Shown here in pieces: positions 7,624-17,084 of a stretch of DNA of 33,540 nt. The stretch's first letter is position 1; each line of letters begins with the position of its first letter. This DNA is from Caldilineaceae bacterium (GTDB lineage: Bacteria; Chloroflexota; Anaerolineae; Caldilineales; Caldilineaceae). The notes below the pieces were generated by a model. That model saw only the letters and a program-made list of their open reading frames with translations. It was not told the origin of the DNA and did not search any database. The position numbers were made by a program, and so were the translations under genes. The stretch covers positions 1-33,540 of the forward strand of contig JALSIX010000007.1 of assembly GCA_026989655.1 (NCBI GenBank). Reading direction: 5' to 3'.

Positions 7624-9963
7624 TCACGCAGGCTGGGTGCTCTCCTGGGCCTGTTTGGCCAGGATGGCCTCCAGCAGCCGGGCCGGGTTCATGGGCAGCT
7701 CGGTCATGCGGACGCCGATGGCATCGTAGATGGCGTTGGCCAGGGCCGCGGCCGGCGGCACGATGTTCACCTCCCCCACTCCTCGGACCCCATAGGGGTG
7801 GCCGGGGTTGGGCACCTCTACGATGAGGGTCTCGATCATGGGCAGGTCCAGGGCAGTGGGCATCCGGTAGTCCAGCAGGCTGGCGTTGAGCAGGTGGCCC
7901 TCCCGGTCGTAGACGTACTCCTCGTTCAGGGCCCAGCCCACGCCCTGGGCCACGCCCCCCTGCATCTGCCCTTCCACATAGGCCGGGTGGATGGCCTTCC
8001 CCGCGTCCTGGGCAATGGTGTAGCGCAGGATGGTCACCTTGCCCGTCTCCACGTCCACCTCCACGTCCACACACTGGGTGGAGAAGGCCGGGCCGTACTT
8101 CTTGCCGTAGACCTCTGCCTCCACCATCACCGGGGTGCTCCGGCGTTCGATGAGCTTGGCGGCCTCGTCGAAGGTCACCCGGTTCTCCCCCGCGGAGAAG
8201 ACCATCTCCTCGTACACCACCTCCTCCGGGGAGACCCCCCAGATGTCCGCCAGGCGCTGGATCATGGCGGCCTTCATCTTCTGGCCCAGCTCGTACGCGG
8301 CCAGGCCGGTGCCGAAGGTGGTGCGGCTGCCTCCGGTGACGTCGTTGTAGGAGACACAGTCCGTGTCCACCACCCGGATCTTCACCTTCTCGTAGGGGAT
8401 GCCCAGGGACTCGGCGAACTGCATGGCGATGGAGGCCCGGGTGCCGCCGATGTCCGTGGAGGCCTCGTTCAGGGTCACGGTGCCGTCCGCGTTCAGGACC
8501 GCGGTGGCGCTGGACTTGCCGCCCCAGTTGCCCCAGTAGCCGGAGGCCACCCCCCGGCCTCGGCCCCGGCCTCGGCCCTCCAGCGGCGCGTTGTAGTGTT
8601 CCGAGTTGCGGATGGCCTCCACCGTCTCCAGGTAGCCGATCTTGGGGTGGGGGAGGCCGTTGGCCATCCGATCCCCCTCCTTGGCACCGTTCTTGAGCCG
8701 GAACTCCAGGGGATCCAGCCCCAGCTTCCGGGCCAGCTCGTCCACCACCGATTCGGACGCGAAGGCCGCGTTGGTGCCCCCGGGGGCCCGGTACGCGGAG
8801 GCCCGGGGGCGGTTGACCACCACATCGTAGCCGTCGATGCGCACGTTGGGGATGTTGTAAGGGGCCAGCAGCACCACCGCGCCGGAGCCCACCGGGGAGC
8901 CGGGGAACGCGCCGGCCTCGTAGACCAGCTCTGCCTCCGCGGCCACGATCCGGCCGTCCCGGGTGGCCCCCATCTTCATCCGGATCCGGGAGCCCGAGGT
9001 GGGCCCTGTGGCCATGAGCACCTCGGCCCGGGACATGACCAGCTTCACCGGCCGGTAGCCGGCCTTCCGGCTCAGGAGCACGGCCACCGGCTCCAGGTAG
9101 ACGGTGATCTTGCCCCCGAAGCCGCCGCCGATCTCCATGGGCACCACCCGGATCCGGGAGACCGGGATCTGGAGGATCTCCGCGACCTGGCTGCGGACGC
9201 TGAAGGAGCCCTGGGTGCTGGTCCAGATGGTGATCTGGCCGTCCTGGTCGTAGAGTGCGGTGGCCATCTGGGGCTCGATGTAGCCCTGGTGGACCGTCTG
9301 GGTGCGGAACTCCCGCTCCACCACCAGATCCGCCTGGGCAAACCCCTCCTCCACGTTGCCCAGCTCGTAGCGGAAGTGGGCGGCCACGTTGGTGGGGCGG
9401 TTGCCCCGCTCGCCCATCTCGTCCGTCCGCAGCTCCTCCAACAGGATGGGCGCGTCCTCGGCCATGGCCTCCTCCAGGGTCATCACCGGAGGCAGGACCT
9501 CGTAGTCCACCTGGATGAGGGAGAGGGCCTCCTCCGCGATGTGGGGGCTGACCGCGGCCACCGCGGCCACGGGATGGCCATGGTAGAGGACCCGACCGTG
9601 GGCCAGGACGTTCTCGCTCAGGTAGCGCAGGTTGATCCCGCCCTCCCCCAGATCCTCGAACCGGTCCTCGGCGGTGGGCAGGTCTGCGCCGGTGACCACG
9701 GCCTTCACCCCGGGCAGGGCCTCGGCCTGGCTGGTGTCGATGGAGCGGATGCGGGCCCGGGCGTGGGGGCTGCGCAGCACCTTGCCGTGGAGCAGATCCG
9801 GGAAGCGCACGTCCGCGCCGTAGAGGGCCCGTCCCGTCACCTTGTCCACGCCGTCCGGGCGGATGGGCCGGGTGCCGATGACCTTGTACGAGGGCTGGGG
9901 CCGAGAGCCGTTGCCCGAGCCCTCACCGCGGATGGGGTCCAACTTGGGGTTCGCGCCCATCAT
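7624..9963 (-). CDS. Xanthine dehydrogenase-family Moco-binding (large) subunit
   Basis: A 779-residue molybdopterin-cytosine-dinucleotide type subunit of the xanthine oxidase family. Visible family features: DKVTGRALYGADV (residues 40-52), EIGGGFGGK (277-285) in the Moco-binding region, AYRAPGGTNAAFASE (390-404), and GVRGVGEVNIVPP (725-737), where Glu731 is the expected catalytic base. The AYRCSFR loop of form-I CO dehydrogenase is absent, so this is not a true CoxL; it hydroxylates some organic substrate (purine, aldehyde or aromatic) that cannot be told from sequence. A GRGRGRGRG stretch (463-471) is an unusual low-complexity insert. The ATG at 9963 overlaps the stop of the [2Fe-2S] subunit as ATGA, with GGAGG upstream, so the two are translationally coupled. 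Confidence 0.93.
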   Translation of the reverse strand: MMGANPKLDPIRGEGSGNGSRPQPSYKVIGTRPIRPDGVDKVTGRALYGADVRFPDLLHGKVLRSPHARARIRSIDTSQAEALPGVKAVVTGADLPTAEDRFEDLGEGGINLRYLSENVLAHGRVLYHGHPVAAVAAVSPHIAEEALSLIQVDYEVLPPVMTLEEAMAEDAPILLEELRTDEMGERGNRPTNVAAHFRYELGNVEEGFAQADLVVEREFRTQTVHQGYIEPQMATALYDQDGQITIWTSTQGSFSVRSQVAEILQIPVSRIRVVPMEIGGGFGGKITVYLEPVAVLLSRKAGYRPVKLVMSRAEVLMATGPTSGSRIRMKMGATRDGRIVAAEAELVYEAGAFPGSPVGSGAVVLLAPYNIPNVRIDGYDVVVNRPRASAYRAPGGTNAAFASESVVDELARKLGLDPLEFRLKNGAKEGDRMANGLPHPKIGYLETVEAIRNSEHYNAPLEGRGRGRGRGVASGYWGNWGGKSSATAVLNADGTVTLNEASTDIGGTRASIAMQFAESLGIPYEKVKIRVVDTDCVSYNDVTGGSRTTFGTGLAAYELGQKMKAAMIQRLADIWGVSPEEVVYEEMVFSAGENRVTFDEAAKLIERRSTPVMVEAEVYGKKYGPAFSTQCVDVEVDVETGKVTILRYTIAQDAGKAIHPAYVEGQMQGGVAQGVGWALNEEYVYDREGHLLNASLLDYRMPTALDLPMIETLIVEVPNPGHPYGVRGVGEVNIVPPAAALANAIYDAIGVRMTELPMNPARLLEAILAKQAQESTQPA

Positions 9964-10469
9964 GCCACCTCCGTGGGAGTCGTCTGCGCGGCCTGGAGCG
10001 CGGCCGCGGTGTCCAACACGGCCCGCACGATCTTGTCGTAGCCGGTGCAGCGGCAGAGGTTCCCGGCCAGCCACAGGCGCACATCGTGCTCGGTGGGGCT
10101 CGGGTTCTCGTCCAGGAGGGCCTTGGCCGCGACGATGAACCCGGGGGTGCAGATGCCACACTGGAGCGCGGCGTGCTCCAGGAACTTCTGCTGCAGCAGG
10201 GTGAGCTCGCCTCCGGGGGCAATGCCCTCGATGGTCACGAGCTCCCGCCCTTCCACCTCCGGCGCCAGGACCAGGCAGGCGTTGACCAACACGCCGTCCA
10301 ACAGCACGTTGCACGCGCCGCAGTTCCCGTTGCCGCAGCCCTCCTTGCTCCCGGTCAGCCCCAGCTCGTCCCGCAGGACCTCCAGGAGGGTCTGGCGGGG
10401 TTCACAGAGGAAGGTGATCTCCTCCCCGTTGATGGTGGTGGTGATCATTCGTTTCTTGCGCTCAGGCAT
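9960..10469 (-). CDS. Molybdenum hydroxylase [2Fe-2S] small subunit
   Basis: A 169-residue electron-transfer subunit. The N-terminal plant-type ferredoxin domain has Cys45, Cys50, Cys53 and Cys65 (EGCGNGNCGACNV). The C-terminal helical domain binds a second cluster through Cys104, Cys107, Cys139 and Cys141 (CGIC and CRC). It passes electrons from the Moco subunit to the FAD subunit. All eight ligands are present and length is normal for the family. The ATG at 10469 overlaps the last eight bases of the FAD subunit gene and has GGAGG ten bases upstream; ATG at 10448 is a less likely start. Confidence 0.95.
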   Translation of the reverse strand: MPERKKRMITTTINGEEITFLCEPRQTLLEVLRDELGLTGSKEGCGNGNCGACNVLLDGVLVNACLVLAPEVEGRELVTIEGIAPGGELTLLQQKFLEHAALQCGICTPGFIVAAKALLDENPSPTEHDVRLWLAGNLCRCTGYDKIVRAVLDTAAALQAAQTTPTEVA

Positions 10470-11376
10470 GGCCGTTCAACCTCCCCAGTGAGTCCACGGT
10501 CTTGGTGCCCCGGGCCCGGTCGATGGCGATGCGCAGGGCCCGGGCGGTGAGCACGCCGGCCAGGTGTTTCCGCTGCGCCACGGTGCCCCGCATGTCGGTG
10601 ATGGGCCGGGCCGCATCCCGGGCGATCTGCGCGGCCCGAGCGATGCTCTCCTCCGTGACCGGCTGGCCCACCAGGGCCTGGCCGGCTTCGGGCACGTAGA
10701 GGGGGGTGGGGGCCACCGCGCCCAACGCGATCCGGGCGGCCTGGACGGTCTGGCCGTCCGGGCTCAACACCACGGACGCGCCCGCGCCCACCACCGCGAT
10801 GTCCATCTCGTTCCGGGGGATGAAACGCAGGTAGGCCGCGCCGAAATGGGCTGGCGGCACGGGCAGACGGAACCCCACCAGGAACTCGCCCGGCCGGAGG
10901 ACCGTCTGGCCGGGGCCCACGAAGAAGGCCTCCAAGGGGATGGTCCGGGTACCCTGGGGCCCGGCCACGTGGCACGTGGCCGAGTGGGCGATCAGGTTGG
11001 GGACCGAGTCCGCCGCGGGAGAGGCGTTGCACACGTTGCCCCCCAGGCTGGCCCGCCCCTGGATCTGGATGCCCCCGATCAGGGTGGTGGAGTCCAGCAG
11101 CGCGGGATAGTGGCGGCGGACCACCTGGGAGCGGCTGATGCGGTGGCAGGGCACCGCGCCGCCGATCCACAGGCCCGCCGCAGGGTCGTAGCTCAGCTCC
11201 ATGAGCTCCGGGATGGGCTTCACATCCACGATCAGGTCGATGGACCGGTGGCCCTCCTTGAGCTGGGCGATCAGGTCGGTTCCCCCGGCCAGGGGAGCGG
11301 CCCGGTCGCCGTGCTCCGCCAGGACGGCCACGGCCTCCTCCACGCTCCTCACCGGGACGTAGTCGACGGCCCGCAA
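10462..11376 (-). CDS. Molybdenum hydroxylase FAD-binding (medium) subunit
   Basis: A 304-residue member of the FAD_binding_5 / CO-dehydrogenase flavoprotein family. FAD-contacting motifs are PLAGGTDLIAQLK (28-40) and TLIGG with ASLGGNVCNASPAADS (98-124). It takes electrons from the iron-sulfur subunit and passes them to the external acceptor. The start is a TTG at 11376: AAAGGAGGT sits six bases upstream, and homology begins there (RAVDYVPVRSVEEAV), although the frame is open for about 160 more codons. It is the first gene of the operon FAD, [2Fe-2S], Moco, MoaD-like, with overlaps or near-overlaps throughout. Confidence 0.93.
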   Translation of the reverse strand: MRAVDYVPVRSVEEAVAVLAEHGDRAAPLAGGTDLIAQLKEGHRSIDLIVDVKPIPELMELSYDPAAGLWIGGAVPCHRISRSQVVRRHYPALLDSTTLIGGIQIQGRASLGGNVCNASPAADSVPNLIAHSATCHVAGPQGTRTIPLEAFFVGPGQTVLRPGEFLVGFRLPVPPAHFGAAYLRFIPRNEMDIAVVGAGASVVLSPDGQTVQAARIALGAVAPTPLYVPEAGQALVGQPVTEESIARAAQIARDAARPITDMRGTVAQRKHLAGVLTARALRIAIDRARGTKTVDSLGRLNGHA

Positions 11377-11433
11377 GGCAACACCTCCTTTTTCCAGAGA
11401 GACGACGATGGCTCGCGGTGAGCCAGGTTGACC

Positions 11434-11443
11434 AAACCGGTTT
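11434..11443. promoter_or_regulatory. Palindrome AAACCGGTTT upstream of the hydroxylase operon
   Basis: A perfect 10-bp palindrome about 60 bp upstream of the TTG start and downstream of the candidate promoter, a position suited to a repressor operator. Function is inferred only from symmetry and place. Confidence 0.3.
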
Positions 11444-11546
11444 ACTCCCCCAAGGCAACGCAGGGGTATGGATCCTCGGATCCGGAGAGGGGCGTCTGGG
11501 CCTGGGTCGGTGATCTCCCGCAGACGAGGTCGAGCGCCTCGGCCCA

Positions 11547-11576
11547 ATGATACCACAAGGCCGGGAGGCCGGGAAA
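11547..11576 (-). promoter_or_regulatory. Candidate promoter of the molybdenum hydroxylase operon
   Basis: On the minus strand TTTCCC is followed after 18 bases by TATCAT. This would give a leader of about 160 bases to the FAD subunit gene. The -10 is reasonable, the -35 weak. Confidence 0.35.
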
Positions 11577-11866
11577 ATCGCCGTGGGATCCTGGACGAGC
11601 CCTCCCGTCCTATCCCGGAGCGCTCTGGGATCTCCGGTGGGTTCGCCTTCCCAGGGCCGAGAAGGGGGGTGGGCGTCTCCGGGAAGCGGGTCTGCGTCCG
11701 GGGCGGAGGGGCCGATCGCCGATGCGCCCTCGGTGGATGTGGCGCATTGGCCCCCGGGGTGACCAGGAGCCCCATGTCCGGTTCCCTCCTCGGTGCGGGG
11801 AGGGGATCCCCCCTTACCGATGATGCTGAAACACCCAGCCTCGGCCTGGCCAGGAAGCCCACAAGG

Positions 11867-11880
11867 TGCTATACTGGCAG
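11867..11880 (+). promoter_or_regulatory. Extended -10 element of comEC, probably leaderless
   Basis: TGCTATACT (extended -10) ends five bases (GGCAG) before the ATG at 11881, so transcription would start at or next to the start codon. No SD site exists. A nearly identical TGCTATACTGCCAG is found at 25397. Confidence 0.5.
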
Positions 11881-14556
11881 ATGGCTTACCCCGAGCTTTC
11901 CCCGTGTGGCCTGCACCGGGCCTGGGGCTGGGAACCCGTTGCCCGGTGTGGCGTTGCCCTGCCCCGACGAGGGATCCTGGTGCGGCTGGTCTACCTCGGT
12001 CTGGCCTATGCTCTGGGAGTGGCCTTGGGCCACGGTCTCTGGCAGGCGGGCCTCCTGGGCTGCGGTCCGCCTGCTGCCAGCTGGCTTCTGCCCCTGGTCG
12101 GGATCCTGCCGCTCCTCTTCTGGCAGGGGAGGGGCCCGTCTCGCTCGGTGCCTCCCCTGCGTTGGCCCCGGGCCGCGGGCTTCGAGCCGCCCACCCCCGG
12201 CCCAGGATGGGGCGTGGTCCTGGCCTGTGGGTTGGCCCTCCTGGCCGGCGTCCTTCGCTACGGAACCCGCCCTCTCTTTCCCTGTCGCCTTCCGGGCGAT
12301 CTGGCCGCCTACAACGCCGTCGGCCAGGAGAGCACCCGGGTTCCCCCGGTGCGCCTTCAGGGCTATGTGGACCGCTACCCCCTGCACCGGGAGGGGCGCT
12401 GGGAGCTGGTGCTCCAGGTCGAACGTCTGGCCTGGGGAGAGGGGGAGCGGGCGGTGGCCGGCCGAGTCCGGCTGTTGACCCGCTCTCCCGGGCCTTTCGA
12501 GTACGGCCAACCGGTCCAGGCCACCGGGATCCTGGTGGAGCCCCCGCGCTTTCCCGACTTCGACTACCGCTCCTACCTGGCCCAGCGTGGCATCCACAGC
12601 CTGCTCCAACGGGCCCGGGTGGTGCCTCTCGCGGGGCCGCCTCGGGGCTCGGGATGGCTTCGGGGGCTCTACGCCGCGCGGCGTCGGGGCGAGGCGGTGC
12701 TCCAGGGGCTGTTGCCCGAGCCCCATGCCGCGCTGGCCAATGGCATGTTGTTGGGCGTGGAGGCCGGGATCCCGGCCGGGCTGTACGAGCAGTTCAACCG
12801 GACCGGCGCCAGCCATGTGATCGTCATCTCCGGGAGCAACGTGGCGGTGGTGGCCGGTGTGCTCATGGCCCTGGCCGCTCGCATCCTCGGCCGAGGTCGG
12901 GCCCTGTTGCCCACCCTGGCCGGCATCGGGATCTACGCGCTCGCGGTGGGCGGCGATGCCGCGGTGGTCCGGGCGGGCCTCATGGGCGGTCTCTTCGTCT
13001 TGGCCACCGGCCTGGGGCGGCGCTCCACGGCCCTGGTGAGTCTGGTGGTGGCCTGCGGCACCATGCTCCTCCTGGATCCCCGGACTTTGTGGGACGTGGG
13101 CTTTCAGCTCAGCGCCGCGGCCACCGGGGGCCTGATCCTCTTCGGCCCCCGGTTGGACCGGGCCGTGGGGCTTCTGGGGCATCGGCTGGGCGGGTTGTGG
13201 AGAGCCCGCGGCCGGGGCAGCGAGCCCGACCCGACCGCGGGCATGGGGGTGGCGTTCCCCTCCCTGTTCGGGGTGCTCCGGGAGGGGGTCCTCCTCACCC
13301 TGGCCGCGAACCTGACCACCCTGCCCCTCATCCTCCACCATTTCGGCCGCCTGAGCCTGGTCAGCCCGTTGACGAACCTCCTCATCGCGCCGGTGCAGCC
13401 CCTCATCATGCTCTGGGGGGGCGGGGGGATCCTGCTGGGCCTCCTGGGGCTGGAGCCCCTGGCCCAGGTCCTCCTCTGGGTGCCCTATCTCTGCCTGGCG
13501 TGGACGGTGTTCTGGGTCCAGTGGACCGCGGCGCTGCCGGCTGCGGCCCTGGACGTGCCCCGCCTGGGCTGGCCCGGGCTCCTCCTGGCCTATGGGGGGA
13601 TCGGGATGCTCCTGTGGCGGCCCCGGGGGTGGAGAGGGCGCCCGCGCCTTCCCGGGCGTTGGCTCCAGGGAGCGGGCCTGGCGGTGGGAGGGGCTGCTGC
13701 AGCCCTGCTCTGGATGGCCGTGGCCCAGGGCCCCGACGGCCGTCTCCATGTGATCTTCCTGGACGTGGGCCAGGGGGATGGGATCCTGATCGTGACCCCC
13801 AGCGGGCGTCAGGTGCTGGTGGACGGTGGCAGCGATCTGGATCGCCTGTCCCGGGAGCTGGGGGCGGTGATGCCTTTCTGGGATCGTTCGCTGGATCTGG
13901 TCATCGCGACCCACCCGGACCAGGACCACACCGCTGCCCAGGAGGGGCTGCCGGCCCGCTACCGGATCGACCGGGCCGTCCAGAGCCAGGCCCTGGTCCA
14001 CCATCCGGACAGCCAGGCCTGGCAGGCCGCGATGGCCGGCGCGGGGGTCCCTGTCGCGGCCCAGGGCTTGGGGGGGTGGATGGACCTGGGGGATGGGGTG
14101 GCCCTGTGGGTCCTGTGGCCGCCTCCGGAGCTTCCGGAGGCCTTCGACGCGGAGGAGAAGAACGACCGGTCCCTGGTGATGGTGTTGGTCTACGGGGCCT
14201 TTCGCCTGCTCTTGACCGGGGACGCGGAGGTCCCCACGGAGCGGGCCCTGTTGGCCCGGGGGCTGCCGGTGGGCGCCACGGTGCTCAAGGTGGGGCACCA
14301 CGGCAGCCGGACCAGCTCGTCGCCGGCGTTTCTCCGGGCGGTGGGGGCTCCGCTGGCCGTGATCCAGGTGGGGGTCAACCGGTACGGCCACCCTCATCCC
14401 CAGGTGTTGGAGGCCCTGGCCGGCCGGGCGGTCCTGCGCACGGATCGGGATGGCCGCATCCATCTGATCACGGACGGCCAGGCCCTGGGGGTCCTCACTC
14501 CGGGGGGGGCGTGGTCTCCTCGCTCCGGAGATCGTAGCGGGGCAGGGCCACCGTGA
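11881..14556 (+). CDS. comEC: ComEC/Rec2 competence DNA-uptake channel
   Basis: An 891-residue membrane protein with the full ComEC layout: N-terminal TM segments, an OB-fold-like region (about residues 150-250, VRLQGYVDRYPL), the Competence domain with many TM helices and the signature TGASHVIVISGSN, then a C-terminal metallo-beta-lactamase domain with ATHPDQDH (His678 region) and VGHHGSRTSS (His806-807). ComEC carries single-stranded DNA across the inner membrane in natural transformation; the C-terminal domain is thought to act as nuclease. ATG 11881 is chosen because a -10 element lies five bases upstream. The 3' end overlaps the convergent kinase gene by 62 bp. No other com genes are adjacent. 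Confidence 0.93.
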   Translation: MAYPELSPCGLHRAWGWEPVARCGVALPRRGILVRLVYLGLAYALGVALGHGLWQAGLLGCGPPAASWLLPLVGILPLLFWQGRGPSRSVPPLRWPRAAGFEPPTPGPGWGVVLACGLALLAGVLRYGTRPLFPCRLPGDLAAYNAVGQESTRVPPVRLQGYVDRYPLHREGRWELVLQVERLAWGEGERAVAGRVRLLTRSPGPFEYGQPVQATGILVEPPRFPDFDYRSYLAQRGIHSLLQRARVVPLAGPPRGSGWLRGLYAARRRGEAVLQGLLPEPHAALANGMLLGVEAGIPAGLYEQFNRTGASHVIVISGSNVAVVAGVLMALAARILGRGRALLPTLAGIGIYALAVGGDAAVVRAGLMGGLFVLATGLGRRSTALVSLVVACGTMLLLDPRTLWDVGFQLSAAATGGLILFGPRLDRAVGLLGHRLGGLWRARGRGSEPDPTAGMGVAFPSLFGVLREGVLLTLAANLTTLPLILHHFGRLSLVSPLTNLLIAPVQPLIMLWGGGGILLGLLGLEPLAQVLLWVPYLCLAWTVFWVQWTAALPAAALDVPRLGWPGLLLAYGGIGMLLWRPRGWRGRPRLPGRWLQGAGLAVGGAAAALLWMAVAQGPDGRLHVIFLDVGQGDGILIVTPSGRQVLVDGGSDLDRLSRELGAVMPFWDRSLDLVIATHPDQDHTAAQEGLPARYRIDRAVQSQALVHHPDSQAWQAAMAGAGVPVAAQGLGGWMDLGDGVALWVLWPPPELPEAFDAEEKNDRSLVMVLVYGAFRLLLTGDAEVPTERALLARGLPVGATVLKVGHHGSRTSSSPAFLRAVGAPLAVIQVGVNRYGHPHPQVLEALAGRAVLRTDRDGRIHLITDGQALGVLTPGGAWSPRSGDRSGAGPP

Positions 14557-17050
14557 AGGTGGTTCCCCGGCCGACCTGGCTCTCCACCCAGACCACGCCG
14601 TGGTAGCTCTCCACGATCTGTTTGACCACCGAGAGCCCCAGCCCGGCTCCGCCGAAACGCCGGGTCGCGGAGCCGTCGATCTGGTAGAACTCCATCCAGA
14701 TGTTCTCCTGCTCCTCGGGGGGGATGCCCACGCCCTGGTCGCTGACTGCGATGAAGACCGCGGAGGGCTCGGCCACCTGGGCCTGGATCCCGGGATGCTC
14801 GCCCAGCCACACGCGGATGCGGATGGGGCCTCCGTGGGGGCTGAACTTGATGGCGTTCTGCACCAGGTTCTCGATGGCCTGGGCCAGCCGGCCCGGGTCG
14901 GCCCAGACCAACGGGGCCGGCCCGTCGGGGGCCGGGTCCGGACATTCCAGGACCAAGGGGTGGGTCTCTGGGGTCCCCATGCCCTCCTGGAAGGCCAGGT
15001 CCTGGGCAGCCTGGGCGCCGGCCCGGACCGCGGCCACCACGTCCACGGGCTGGCCCTCGTGGCGCTGGAGCTGTCGTCTCTGGAGGGCCAGGATGTCGTT
15101 GATCCGTCGTGTCAGCTCCTGGGCCCGGGTGGCCACGATCTGGAGCAGCTCCTTCTGCTCGGGGCGCATCTCCCCGGCGTCGCCGGCCAGGAGCAGGTCG
15201 GTGTAACCGGTGATGATGGTCAAGGGCGTGCGGAGCTCGTGGGACATGTTGCGGATCATGTCGCCCTTGATCCGGTCCGCCTGCTGGAGCCGGTGGTAGG
15301 CTGCGGCCAGCTCCTCGGCCCGTCGGCGTTCCAGGGCGAACAGGTGCATGGTCTCCAGGGCCACAGCCACCTGATTGGCCAGGGTCTGGAGCAGTTCCAC
15401 GTCCGACTGGGGATAGAAGTCGTCGGGGTCCCGGCGGCCGAAGAGCCAATAGCCCAGGATCCGGTCGTCCAGCTTCAGGGCGATCACCAGCCGCACCCAC
15501 TGGAAAGGGGCGGGGAGCCGGTCCTCCTCCAACAGGTAGAGGCCCGCGTGGCGCTCCAAGCGGGACCGGGTGGCCGGGTCCAGGGGCACGGGCAGCCGTC
15601 CGGAAACGGCCTGGGTGTAGAGCCATTCGGCCCGTTCGTCCGTCTGGCGGTAGAGCGCGGACTGGCGGACCAGGAGGCTGGGCAGGAGCTGGGCCTGGAG
15701 GAGGTGGGCCAACTTCTCCGGGCGCAGGGCCCGTGGGATCTCGTTCGCGAACTGCTGGACGATCCGCTCCGGCTCGTAGCGGGTTCCATAGGCCACCCAG
15801 CGGACGGCCCGCATGAAGGGCTTCTGGACCAACAGGGCCAGGACCAGGAAGAAGGCCGAGACCCCCAGGGCCAGCCCCAGGGAGCGGGAATCCAGGTCCA
15901 CCCATTCGTTGATGATCAGGAAGAAGAGGACGAAGGCCGTCCCGTAGAGGATGAGGAAGCTGTACAGGGCCAGGGCCTGGTTGGCCCGGACCTCGATGTT
16001 GCCCAGGCGATGTTTGTAGATGGCGTAGATGTAGACGAAGGGCAGGGCGGAGATGGAGAGGGTCACCAGCCCGGTCACCACCACCCGGGGCGGTTCCGCG
16101 CCCAGGAATGTGGGCACGATCCAGAAGAGGGAGGCCGGCAGGAGGGCCAACATGGCGCCGGAGAGCATGAAGATCACGCCGGTCCGACTTTCCCGGGGAC
16201 GGGGGCGGACGAACCGATAGAGGAGGAGGCAGAGCCCGCCCAGGATCCCCAGGAGGAAGCCCAGGAAGCTGTAGGGCCCTGTGATCCCCCGGGCCACGCT
16301 GAAGCCGGTCAACACCAGGGTCAGGACGTACAGGACTCCGAACCAATGGCGGTGGCGGCGCTCCCATCCGGGGAAGACCAAGGAGGTGTGCAGGTGGAGG
16401 TAGACGGGCATCAGGAGCCAGGAGAGGAGGGTGGTCATGTAGACCGAGCCCAGGGCCTGGCTGGCCGAGAGGTTGCCGGTGGCCAGCCACATCCCGGTGA
16501 GGTAGTTCATGGCCACCAGGAGCTGCCAGCGTAGATCCCGGGGTCGGAAGAAGAGCAGGACCACGGTGCCGGCCATCCAGAAGGCCAGGAAGGGGATGAA
16601 CCCGGCCAACCGCCGCACCCGAGCACCGGGTGGGGGCTCGGGCAGCGGCCAGTCCACGGTGAGCACCTGGTCGCCTCGCTGGATGGTCAGTCGGGCCACG
16701 TCGCCGGGCCGGAACCGGCCAAAGGGCACGTAGCCCAGGTCTCGGTTGTAGTCCTCCAGGGTGCGGGGAGCCGTGCCGTCGGCCCGGGCAATGGCCAGGA
16801 TCCGATCGTTGGGTTGGAGCAGCCCTTGGGTGGCCTGGCACCACGTCTGATAGCTCGAGTCCTGAGCCCCGGGGCACCCCTCCCGGACGTCCACGATCTG
16901 CCACTGGCTGTTGTAGTCGAGCCCTGGGTAGGGAACCAGGAGGATGTGGCCCAGGCTGTAGATCAGGCCCAGGGCCAGGATCACCGTGGCCAGGAGAAAT
17001 TCCAGCCCCCGGAAGTGTCGCTGGAATAGAGGTCGAGACGTAGGCGCCAT
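14495..17050 (-). CDS. Multi-TM sensor histidine kinase with PDZ-like loop and GAF-like domain (ComP-like N-terminus)
   Basis: An 851-residue kinase. TM1 (about 17-38) is followed by an extracytoplasmic loop (about 40-145) that looks PDZ-like: GLLQPNDRILAI and PGDVARLTIQRGDQVLTVDW. About eight more TM segments run to residue 410 and end in YKHRLGNIEVRANQAL and VAYGTRYEPERIV, a junction seen in ComP-type sensors. A GAF-like region (about 430-570) precedes a class I HisKA domain (His604 in MSHELRTPL) and an ATPase domain with VQNAIKFS, SDQGVGIP and GAGLGLSVV. ComP itself has a HisKA_3 core, so only the sensor half is ComP-like. It starts 34 bp after the isoprenyl-synthase homologue, in the same operon, and no response regulator is adjacent. 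AAAGG precedes ATG 17050. Confidence 0.9.
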   Translation of the reverse strand: MAPTSRPLFQRHFRGLEFLLATVILALGLIYSLGHILLVPYPGLDYNSQWQIVDVREGCPGAQDSSYQTWCQATQGLLQPNDRILAIARADGTAPRTLEDYNRDLGYVPFGRFRPGDVARLTIQRGDQVLTVDWPLPEPPPGARVRRLAGFIPFLAFWMAGTVVLLFFRPRDLRWQLLVAMNYLTGMWLATGNLSASQALGSVYMTTLLSWLLMPVYLHLHTSLVFPGWERRHRHWFGVLYVLTLVLTGFSVARGITGPYSFLGFLLGILGGLCLLLYRFVRPRPRESRTGVIFMLSGAMLALLPASLFWIVPTFLGAEPPRVVVTGLVTLSISALPFVYIYAIYKHRLGNIEVRANQALALYSFLILYGTAFVLFFLIINEWVDLDSRSLGLALGVSAFFLVLALLVQKPFMRAVRWVAYGTRYEPERIVQQFANEIPRALRPEKLAHLLQAQLLPSLLVRQSALYRQTDERAEWLYTQAVSGRLPVPLDPATRSRLERHAGLYLLEEDRLPAPFQWVRLVIALKLDDRILGYWLFGRRDPDDFYPQSDVELLQTLANQVAVALETMHLFALERRRAEELAAAYHRLQQADRIKGDMIRNMSHELRTPLTIITGYTDLLLAGDAGEMRPEQKELLQIVATRAQELTRRINDILALQRRQLQRHEGQPVDVVAAVRAGAQAAQDLAFQEGMGTPETHPLVLECPDPAPDGPAPLVWADPGRLAQAIENLVQNAIKFSPHGGPIRIRVWLGEHPGIQAQVAEPSAVFIAVSDQGVGIPPEEQENIWMEFYQIDGSATRRFGGAGLGLSVVKQIVESYHGVVWVESQVGRGTTFTVALPRYDLRSEETTPPPE

Positions 17051-17084
17051 AGGGGCCTTTCGGTTTGGGCGGCGATGGGCTGTC

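Larger units (their letters stand above)
11377..11880. other. Divergent intergenic region between hydroxylase operon and comEC
   Basis: About 500 bp without a convincing gene; open frames here have no SD and no recognisable product. It contains the ribosome-binding site of the FAD subunit (11382-11392), a palindrome at 11434-11443, a candidate minus-strand promoter at 11547-11576 and the comEC -10 element at 11870-11875. Confidence 0.7.

Noticed and set aside
8545-8585. Short tandem repeat in the Moco subunit gene
   Set aside because: It encodes an in-frame Gly-Arg stretch inside a conserved gene and is too short to call a repeat element, though it is noted in the gene entry.
7624-11376. Aerobic carbon monoxide dehydrogenase (CoxMSL)
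   Set aside because: The large subunit has AYRAPGG in place of the AYRCSFR loop that marks the form-I enzyme, and no cox accessory genes follow.
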